Below, one piece after another: positions 32,514 to 39,236 of a stretch of 41,909 nt of DNA; position 1 is the first letter of the stretch, and every line of letters starts with the position of its first letter. The DNA comes from JBCCSZ01 sp039199225 (GTDB lineage Bacteria > Bacteroidota > Bacteroidia > Chitinophagales > Saprospiraceae): contig JBCCSZ010000017.1 in NCBI GenBank assembly GCA_039199225.1, positions 1-41,909 on the forward strand. Reading direction: 5' to 3'. The position numbers were made by a program, and so were the translations under genes. Under the pieces are notes generated by a model. It saw nothing but the letters and a program-made list of their open reading frames with translations, had not been told where the DNA came from and searched no databases.

Positions 32514-33444
32514 ATTCGATCAACGTACCATCTGGGTCTTCGATGTAAGAAAAATGCCCGGCCGCTTCTCCCATGTCAAAGCTATCACTGCTATCGACGG
32601 TGAAAGCAAAGCCTTTCTCTTTACAAATTTCCCGTAGTCGATCCATACCGTTGATGTCGAAGCAAAGGTGGATATACCCTTGGTCTCCCCATAGGCGGTT
32701 TTCGAATATCTTCCGCGGACTTCGTCCTTCGACACTAACCAACTCGATTTCACTTGGCCCCAGCAAGCGGCTGAAGGCACCTCTTCTAGCCTTGGAATGG
32801 CGAAGCAAAACCCGTCTGAAGCGATGTGTTCCTCCTGGCAAAACCGCAAAATCATCAAAGACATCTGCTCGATCGGAAACAACTTCGTCGTATCCCAATA
32901 TATCAGAATATACAGCAAGTGCTTTTTCCACATTCGTCACCCCAATGGTACAGCCATAAACACCCCCAGTCGGTCCTTTACCCGATTTGAACCATTCGTC
33001 AGCAGGAATAACCTCTACCAAATTGCCATGTAAGTCTTTCAAATAAAAGTGCTCCCGTCCATCGGGCCGCTGGCTGATTTCCCCCAACAGCTCTAAACCC
33101 CTCTTGCGAAAAGCCTCATAGGTCGCCTTCACATCTCGGCATTTGAACTTCGCAATATAAATGCCCGTATCCCCCAGCAAAGGCTCAAAATTTGGTGGCT
33201 GTGCTTCTCGGGATGTATACTGCCAAATCTCTAGTCCACCACCCCCTTGTATGTTGATCGCTAAAATAGCATGTCTAGAGCGAGGCTCTCCACCTGTGTA
33301 AGGCAACATCAATCCAGCCTCAGCGGCCTCATCAAAAATCCGAATGTCCATTCCGAAATGCTGATGGTACCATCTGAAAGTGGCCTGCACATCTGTATTA
33401 CCAAGTCCAATTTGTTGAATTCCACTGATGATGGGGCTGAGCAT
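32386..33444 (-). CDS. Two-domain VOC/glyoxalase-family protein
   Basis: The vicinal-oxygen-chelate family includes glyoxalases, extradiol dioxygenases and 4-hydroxyphenylpyruvate dioxygenase. The 352-residue protein has two VOC modules. The first (about 1-150) contains IQQIGLGNTDVQATFRWYHQHFGMD, GGGGLEIWQY and EHFYLKDLHGNLVEVI. The second (about 158-318) contains GCTIGVTNVEKALAVYSDILGYD, IHLCFDINGMDRL and FSYIEDPDGTLIEFVETHK. Metal-ligand candidates are His in YIHLCFD and Glu in LIEFVE, with parallel positions in domain 1. A basic tail follows (about 320-352). The reaction cannot be assigned. Its 3' 130 bases have been copied into the neighbouring duplication. Confidence 0.85.
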   Translation of the reverse strand: MLSPIISGIQQIGLGNTDVQATFRWYHQHFGMDIRIFDEAAEAGLMLPYTGGEPRSRHAILAINIQGGGGLEIWQYTSREAQPPNFEPLLGDTGIYIAKFKCRDVKATYEAFRKRGLELLGEISQRPDGREHFYLKDLHGNLVEVIPADEWFKSGKGPTGGVYGCTIGVTNVEKALAVYSDILGYDEVVSDRADVFDDFAVLPGGTHRFRRVLLRHSKARRGAFSRLLGPSEIELVSVEGRSPRKIFENRLWGDQGYIHLCFDINGMDRLREICKEKGFAFTVDSSDSFDMGEAAGHFSYIEDPDGTLIEFVETHKVPILKKINWYLNLRKRNPEKPLPNWMVGALAFNRVK

Positions 33445-33514
33445 AATTGATAAGGAAAGTTTGATTGAGAATACTAAAAATTATTTGGGCAAAGGCTCGC
33501 TCGAAGAAAAAATG

Positions 33515-33558
33515 GATACGGGTTTCAGGTCTTCTCGTGAACACCTAAAACCCGTATC
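33515..33558 (-). terminator. Long-stem terminator after the alpha-oxoamine synthase gene
   Basis: GATACGGGTTT (33515-33525) pairs perfectly with AAACCCGTATC (33548-33558). Inside it, AGGT pairs with ACCT after a single mismatch. On the minus strand CATTTTTTC follows. It lies 15 bases past the synthase stop and would separate it from the VOC gene. Confidence 0.85.
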
Positions 33559-33572
33559 GAGGAGAAATCATT

Positions 33573-34826
33573 TTATTTGTGAATCTCCAATGTCGTTACA
33601 TCTTCCTGTCGATAAACACCAGACTTGAGCTTATCGGACACCGCATCGAAAGCATCCAAAGTCTCTTCAACATCCTTGAGGGTGTGAGAAGCCGTTGGAA
33701 TCAACCGCAGGATGATCATACCCTTTGGGATAACCGGATAAACAACGATGGAGCAGAAAATGCAGTGATTTTCCCGCATGTCGTGTACCATCGCCATGGC
33801 CTCTTCCACAGAGCCTTTCATGTATACTGGCGTCACACAACTGTTGGTACTACCAATGTCGTATCCCCTTTCTTTCAGCCCATTTTGCAACGCATTGACA
33901 TTGTCCCAGAGCTTCTGTTTCAGTTCTGGCATGCTGCGAAGCATTTCGAGGCGCTTGATCGCTCCTACGACGAATGGCATCGGTAAAGACTTGGCAAATA
34001 CCTGTGAGCGCATGTTGTAGCGCAAGAAACGCATGATGTCTGCCGAGCCAGCCAAGAATGCACCAACGCTGGCCATAGACTTAGCGAAAGTGGCAAAATA
34101 TACATCGATCTCGTCTTGTACGCCTTGCTCTTCGCCGGCTCCGGCGCCCGTAGCACCGAGGGTACCAAAACCATGAGCATCGTCTACCAAGAATCTAAAG
34201 TCATATTTTTCCTTCAGTGCGACAATTTCTTTGAGTTTTCCTTGATCTCCACGCATTCCAAACACCCCTTCGGAAATAACCAAGATGCCACCACCTGTCT
34301 TATCGGTCATGCGCTTTGCCCGCTGGAGGTTTTTCTCTAGGCTTTCCATGTTGTTGTGATCGTAAGAAAACCGCCGACAAGGACTCATCCAGATACCGTC
34401 GATGATGCAAGCGTGCGACTCTGAATCATACACGATGACATCATGCCTTCCAACCAGTGAATTAATAGCTGACATGATACCCTGATAGCCAAAGTTGACC
34501 AGTACTGCTGCCTCTTTTTGGACAAAATCAGCGAGTTGCTCCTCCAGCTGGATGTGCAGAGCAGTATTTCCGCTCATCATCCGGGAACCCATTGGGTATG
34601 CCAGTCCCCAATCTTCAGAAGCCTTGGCATCAATGGCACGAACATCTGGGTGGTTACCCAGTCCAAGGTAATTATTGACACTCCAACAAATGACCTCTTT
34701 ACCTTTGAAAGTCATTCGATTGCCCAATTCTCCTTCGAGCTGGGGGAAGATCCAGTACCCCTCAGCAATTTCGGCCCATTTACCCAAGGGGCCGGGATTG
34801 TTGCGAATCCTTTGAAAAATATCCAT
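33573..34826 (-). CDS. PLP-dependent alpha-oxoamine synthase, serine palmitoyltransferase-like
   Basis: This family condenses an amino acid with an acyl thioester and loses CO2 (serine palmitoyltransferase, KBL, BioF, and cysteate acyltransferase of sulfonolipid synthesis). From the ATG at 34826 the protein is 417 residues (MDIFQRIRNNPGPLGKWAE). It has the substrate-loop region VICWSVNNYLGLGNHPDVR (45-63), H138 that stacks on PLP in YDSESHACIIDG, D215 and H218 in VDDAHGFGTLG, and the Schiff-base lysine K249 in FATFAKSMASVGAF. The frame runs upstream to 34913 but that part has no homology-like character. Bacteroidota use such enzymes to make sphingolipids or sulfonolipids, a plausible role here. 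The exact acceptor amino acid cannot be read by eye. Confidence 0.88.
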   Translation of the reverse strand: MDIFQRIRNNPGPLGKWAEIAEGYWIFPQLEGELGNRMTFKGKEVICWSVNNYLGLGNHPDVRAIDAKASEDWGLAYPMGSRMMSGNTALHIQLEEQLADFVQKEAAVLVNFGYQGIMSAINSLVGRHDVIVYDSESHACIIDGIWMSPCRRFSYDHNNMESLEKNLQRAKRMTDKTGGGILVISEGVFGMRGDQGKLKEIVALKEKYDFRFLVDDAHGFGTLGATGAGAGEEQGVQDEIDVYFATFAKSMASVGAFLAGSADIMRFLRYNMRSQVFAKSLPMPFVVGAIKRLEMLRSMPELKQKLWDNVNALQNGLKERGYDIGSTNSCVTPVYMKGSVEEAMAMVHDMRENHCIFCSIVVYPVIPKGMIILRLIPTASHTLKDVEETLDAFDAVSDKLKSGVYRQEDVTTLEIHK

Positions 34827-35568
34827 ATTCGATCGTTTAAGTATGAATGTTTGAGTGGAAGTCCTAGCCCTCCCGTACAGTAAAGGTACGTACAAAGCCG
34901 GATTTCGCAGCAAAAAGGGTAAACAAATGCAGGTGGGAGCTTGGAATAATTGAACATTGACAGGTATTGTGACAAACAGATTACAAAGTCCAGGGAAAAG
35001 CGTAGTAGCAGTAAGATTGCTCTAATTCTCATCAATTTAAAAAAATTACAATATCAAAAGGGTAAAAAAATTCAGCTTGCAAGCCACTGTCTAACAGGTA
35101 CATACTCTTTACGATAAAATAAATGTATTATTTTTTTATGGAATTTCGGGGGGTGCCGTGTCCTATTATAGCAAAAAGCTGAAGCATTGTCACGCCCGGG
35201 AGACACATCAGTTAAGCATATTGAACCAGTTTTGGTCATTCTTGTCCAGGTTTGGGTTGGCGAAGCTGTGGGTATACACAACTTCAAAAAGGAGGGAGCG
35301 AATTGCGCTACCTTGAGGGCGGGCTCCCACCCCAAGCCCAACTAAAACCCACATCAGTAACAATATTTTTACACAAAATACTCCCAAACCTACCCAAAGA
35401 GGTCTCACCAACTCAACTTACCACCTTCCCAAATCTACCAGCTTACAAAGACCACCCCACAGGCCCTCCATTCTCAAATTAACTACGCAAGTCCAAATCG
35501 CAGCAATCACTTAACAACTTTATCCAAGCCCTATTTGTTAACTGCTGCGAACAATTACTAAATAACAG
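34827..35568. other. 742-base gene-free region between divergent genes
   Basis: This separates the minus-strand synthase from the plus-strand deacetylase-like gene and must hold both promoters, though no exact TAnnTTTG is found. The part near 35040-35140 is very A/T-rich. From about 35325 to 35490 the plus strand is C-rich and almost free of G. Short frames on the minus strand (35072-35341 and 35208-35411) have no recognisable domains. No RNA gene or inverted repeat of note was found. Confidence 0.55.
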
Positions 35569-36471
35569 ATGCTCAAAGTTGCCTATTCAGAGGTTTACAA
35601 ATACCAACTGCCTGAAGGACATCGGTTTCCTATGAGCAAATATGAGCTTCTGCCCGAACAGTTGTTGTATGAGGGGACCATCACGGAGGATAATCTCTTT
35701 GAGCCTTCTCCTTTGGACGAAGCGACCATCCTACAGACCCACGATGCCACTTATTGGGAACGACTCAAAAATCTGGAACTGAGCAAAAAGGAAATCCGTC
35801 AGATCGGCTTTCCGTTATCAGAGGCATTGGTTCAGCGCGGTCGACATATTGCCAATGGTACCATTCAGTGTGCTTTGTTCGCCCAGCAGCATGGCGCTGC
35901 CCTGAATATTGCAGGTGGCACTCATCATTCTTTCCGAGATCGAGGGGAAGGATTTTGTTTACTCAACGATATTGCAATCGCCTCCAACTACCTGTTAAAC
36001 AATAGATTGTGTGATAAAATCCTAGTAGTAGATTTGGATGTACATCAAGGTAACGGTACTGCTAGCATCTTCAAAGAGGATGAACGAGTTTTCACTTTTA
36101 GCATGCATGGAGCCAAAAATTATCCACTCCGCAAAGAACAATCTGATTTAGACATTGGATTGCCGGACAAAACCACAGACCAACCATACCTCAAAATATT
36201 GAATGAAACTTTACCTACACTTATCGATCAAGTCGAACCCGATTTTATCTTTTACTTATCTGGGGTAGATGTATTGCAAACAGACAAATTAGGTCGTCTA
36301 GCCCTCAGTATCCAAGGCTGCAAAGAGAGAGATCGCGTCGTGTTGGATGCTTGCCAAAAGCATAAAATACCGGTCGCCATCAGCATGGGAGGCGGCTATT
36401 CGCCTAGGCTGGCGCAAATTGTGGAAGCTCATGCCAATACCTATCGGGTTGCACAAAACCTATTTTTTTAA
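35569..36471 (+). CDS. Histone-deacetylase-family enzyme, class IV (HDAC11-like)
   Basis: These zinc hydrolases remove acyl groups from lysine, polyamines or other amines in bacteria. The 300-residue protein has the tandem histidines H119-H120 in IAGGTHHSFRDRGEGFCLLND, metal ligands D157 and H159 in VDLDVHQGNGT, the third ligand D234 in YLSGVDVL, and the Gly-rich GGGYS loop with Y277. The short length and HDAC11-like GGTHH and DLDVHQGNGTA features indicate class IV rather than acetoin-utilisation (AcuC) or polyamine types. It stands 95 bases upstream of priA in the same direction. The substrate is unknown. Confidence 0.92.
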   Translation: MLKVAYSEVYKYQLPEGHRFPMSKYELLPEQLLYEGTITEDNLFEPSPLDEATILQTHDATYWERLKNLELSKKEIRQIGFPLSEALVQRGRHIANGTIQCALFAQQHGAALNIAGGTHHSFRDRGEGFCLLNDIAIASNYLLNNRLCDKILVVDLDVHQGNGTASIFKEDERVFTFSMHGAKNYPLRKEQSDLDIGLPDKTTDQPYLKILNETLPTLIDQVEPDFIFYLSGVDVLQTDKLGRLALSIQGCKERDRVVLDACQKHKIPVAISMGGGYSPRLAQIVEAHANTYRVAQNLFF

Positions 36472-36566
36472 TCGCCTGGTTTCTGAAAGATGAGGGATGA
36501 CACAGATTCTATTACAATTTGTGAAAATGTCCTCTTAATTTTGCGCTGCAAACAAACCCATTCCAA

Positions 36567-39047
36567 TTGTCGTCAGAAGCACTACATCATGTACTGATAA
36601 AACCGGTTTATGCAACCGTCATACTCCCTATTGCAGTACCGAAACCCTATACCTATTACGTGCCGACTGAATGGAATCACTCCCTAGAGGTGGGTATGCG
36701 GGTCGAAGTCGTGTTTGGCAAAAACAAACGGTATGCTGCCTTGGTAACGGCCCTGTCTGAAGAGCCGCCACAAGAATATAAGGCCAAGGCCATTCTTTCT
36801 ATCATAGACGAACAGCCAGTGGTCCTGCCAACCCAGATTCGATTTTGGGAGTGGGTGGCTTCTTACTATTGTACGACTATTGGGGAGGTCATGAACGCTG
36901 CTCTTCCTGCTGGTTTGAAGCTCAGCAGCGAAACCCGGCTTGTAATCAGCCCAGTTTTTGACGACGATTACCAGGGGCTGAGCGATAAAGAATACATGAT
37001 TGCTGAAGCACTGAATTTACAGCAGGAGTTGAGCATCGAGGATGTACGCAAAATTCTGGGACAAAAGACGGTCTATCCCATCATACACAAGCTGCTGGAC
37101 AGAAAGTTGCTTTACTTAAAGGAAGAGCTACAAGAAAAATATAAGCCTAAGTATGTAGGCTGTGTACGCTTGCAAGAACCCTATCTGTCCGATTCGGAAA
37201 AGCTGGAAGAAGCGTTCGAACGACTCAGTAGGTCTACACGGCAAGTAGAAGCATTGATGGCTTACATTCAATTGTCGCGGCAGAAGCAATTCGTAAGAAA
37301 AAAGGATATTTACGATTCAGCCAAAGTGGATGGTACAGTACTAAAGGCCATTGAAAAAAAGGGAATTTTTGAATTGTACCAACGGGAAGTCAGCCGTCTT
37401 GAAGGCTACGATGACGACCTAAGAGACAATTATCCGCTGTCTGATCAACAACAAAGAGCTCTCAAAGAAATTGCTGCTGGTTTTGCAGAACAGCAAGTGG
37501 TACTGCTCCATGGCGTGACGGGAAGTGGTAAAACCAGGGTGTATGTCGAGTTGATTCAACAGGCGATCGAACGCGGTGAGCAGGTGCTGTACTTATTACC
37601 AGAAATTGCACTTACTACACAAATAGTCAGCCGATTACGCAAGATATTTGGCAATCATATGGCAGTGTATCACTCTCGCCTCAACAACCATGAGCGAGTA
37701 GAAATGTGGCGAAGTGTCATTGGTGGTAAAAACCTCATATTGGGCGCTCGTTCCAGTCTGTTCCTGCCCTTTCAACGCTTGGGTTTAATCATCATTGATG
37801 AGGAACACGATCCTTCTTTCAAGCAGTATGATCCTGCGCCTCGCTACAATGCCAGGGATGCTGCAATTTTTATGTCACACCTTTGCAAGGCCAAAACCTT
37901 GCTCGGAACGGCTACGCCTTCTATTGAAAGTTATCAGAATGCCCAGTCTGGAAAGTATGGCTTAGTGGAAATGCCGGAGCGTTTTGGCGACTCGAAGTTA
38001 CCCAAGATCGTGTTGGCCAATGTCAAAGACGCCATTAAAAAGAAGACCCTCAAATCACACTTCACACCTCTGTTGATAGAAGAATTAAAGTCGGCTCTTG
38101 AACGGGGCGAACAAGCTATCTTGTTTCAAAACCGACGGGGCTTTGCGCCTGTCACGAATTGCCAAACTTGTGGCTGGCATTCCGAGTGTATCAACTGTGA
38201 TGTCAGCCTCACCTATCACAAATTTACCGACAGCTTAAAATGCCATTACTGTGGCTACACAACCAATATCCCGACGCAATGCCCTGCTTGTGGAGACCAT
38301 AATTTAAACACTAGAGGGTTTGGCACCGAAAAAATTGAAAATGAGCTAAAAATATATTTGCCAAATGCCAAAATTGGGCGCATGGATTTTGATACCGTCA
38401 AAGGAAAAAATGCCCATGCGCGCATTATCAGCGATTTTGAAGACAAGCGTTTAGATATTCTCGTTGGGACACAGATGGTTACAAAAGGCTTTGATTTTGA
38501 AAATGTCGGGATCGTAGGCATCTTGAGTGCTGATCAACTGCTCCAGTTTCCAGATTTCCGTTCCAGTGAACGGGCATTCCAATTGATGACCCAGGTGAGT
38601 GGTCGAGCAGGACGCAAGGAAAAAAAGGGAAAGGTTGTCATCCAAGCCATCAATCAACAGCACCCTGTCCTAAAAGAGGTACTCGATAATGATTTTAAGG
38701 CTTTTTACCATAGAGAAGTCTATGAACGTCAGGAATTTAACTACCCGCCTTTCAAAAGACTGATAAAGCTGCAACTCAAGCACAAGAAGCCCAATGTCCT
38801 GAATGAAGCCAGTAGTCTGCTGGCGAAAGCTCTTCGCGAAAAATTGGGTAACAGGGTAATTGGTCCTGCCCTCCCTACAGTTCCCCGGGTCCGAAACTAT
38901 TACCTAACGGATATATTACTCAAAATCGAGAGAAGCCCTAAACACATCAAACAAAGCAAAAAAATCTTGTTGCAAGCAATTCAATGGCTCAAAAAACAGC
39001 CTGGCTACTCCACCATAAGAGTCAACATAGATGTAGATCCGTTGTAA
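36567..39047 (+). CDS. priA: Primosomal protein N' (replication restart helicase), TTG start
   Basis: PriA recognises stalled forks and reloads the replisome. The 826-residue protein has the N-terminal 3'-DNA-end-binding domain (YATVILPIAVPKPYTYYVP) and a winged-helix region. The helicase core has Walker A HGVTGSGKTRVYVEL and Walker B IIIDEEHDPSFKQYDPAPRYNARDAA. The zinc-binding insert has eight cysteines in CQTCGWHSECINC and CHYCG, CPACG. Motifs V-VI are GTQMVTKGFDFENV and QVSGRAGRKEKKG. In this frame there is no ATG between the upstream stop (36522) and conserved sequence; the first usable codon is TTG at 36567. No Shine-Dalgarno is evident. Confidence 0.95.
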   Translation: MSSEALHHVLIKPVYATVILPIAVPKPYTYYVPTEWNHSLEVGMRVEVVFGKNKRYAALVTALSEEPPQEYKAKAILSIIDEQPVVLPTQIRFWEWVASYYCTTIGEVMNAALPAGLKLSSETRLVISPVFDDDYQGLSDKEYMIAEALNLQQELSIEDVRKILGQKTVYPIIHKLLDRKLLYLKEELQEKYKPKYVGCVRLQEPYLSDSEKLEEAFERLSRSTRQVEALMAYIQLSRQKQFVRKKDIYDSAKVDGTVLKAIEKKGIFELYQREVSRLEGYDDDLRDNYPLSDQQQRALKEIAAGFAEQQVVLLHGVTGSGKTRVYVELIQQAIERGEQVLYLLPEIALTTQIVSRLRKIFGNHMAVYHSRLNNHERVEMWRSVIGGKNLILGARSSLFLPFQRLGLIIIDEEHDPSFKQYDPAPRYNARDAAIFMSHLCKAKTLLGTATPSIESYQNAQSGKYGLVEMPERFGDSKLPKIVLANVKDAIKKKTLKSHFTPLLIEELKSALERGEQAILFQNRRGFAPVTNCQTCGWHSECINCDVSLTYHKFTDSLKCHYCGYTTNIPTQCPACGDHNLNTRGFGTEKIENELKIYLPNAKIGRMDFDTVKGKNAHARIISDFEDKRLDILVGTQMVTKGFDFENVGIVGILSADQLLQFPDFRSSERAFQLMTQVSGRAGRKEKKGKVVIQAINQQHPVLKEVLDNDFKAFYHREVYERQEFNYPPFKRLIKLQLKHKKPNVLNEASSLLAKALREKLGNRVIGPALPTVPRVRNYYLTDILLKIERSPKHIKQSKKILLQAIQWLKKQPGYSTIRVNIDVDPL

Positions 39048-39225
39048 TATCAAAAACGTAAGCCCGTCACATTTTTCCAATAATCGTATTGAATATTTTA
39101 TCCTTCAATTTGGTGAAATCTTTAATATAATGGCATCCAATTTGCTTTACATGGATTGCCAGCCCTCCTAGACCTTAAACACCACCCCCCACAATACCCA
39201 GAGCTAACCGGCTTTTCATCCCCCA

Positions 39226-39236
39226 TTAGGAAGGAA
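39226..39236 (+). promoter_or_regulatory. Ribosome binding site deciding the start of the HYR protein
   Basis: AGGAAGGAA immediately precedes the ATG at 39237 and is a better Shine-Dalgarno match than most genes here have. It favours this ATG over later in-frame ATG codons at 39252, 39270 and 39276. Confidence 0.55.

Noticed and set aside
34827..34913. Longer start for the alpha-oxoamine synthase
   Set aside because: The extra 29 residues lack family similarity, and MDIFQRIRNNPGPLG is the expected beginning.
35072..35411. Overlapping short minus-strand frames in the gene-free region
   Set aside because: They overlap each other in different frames, lie in compositionally skewed DNA and show no family signature.
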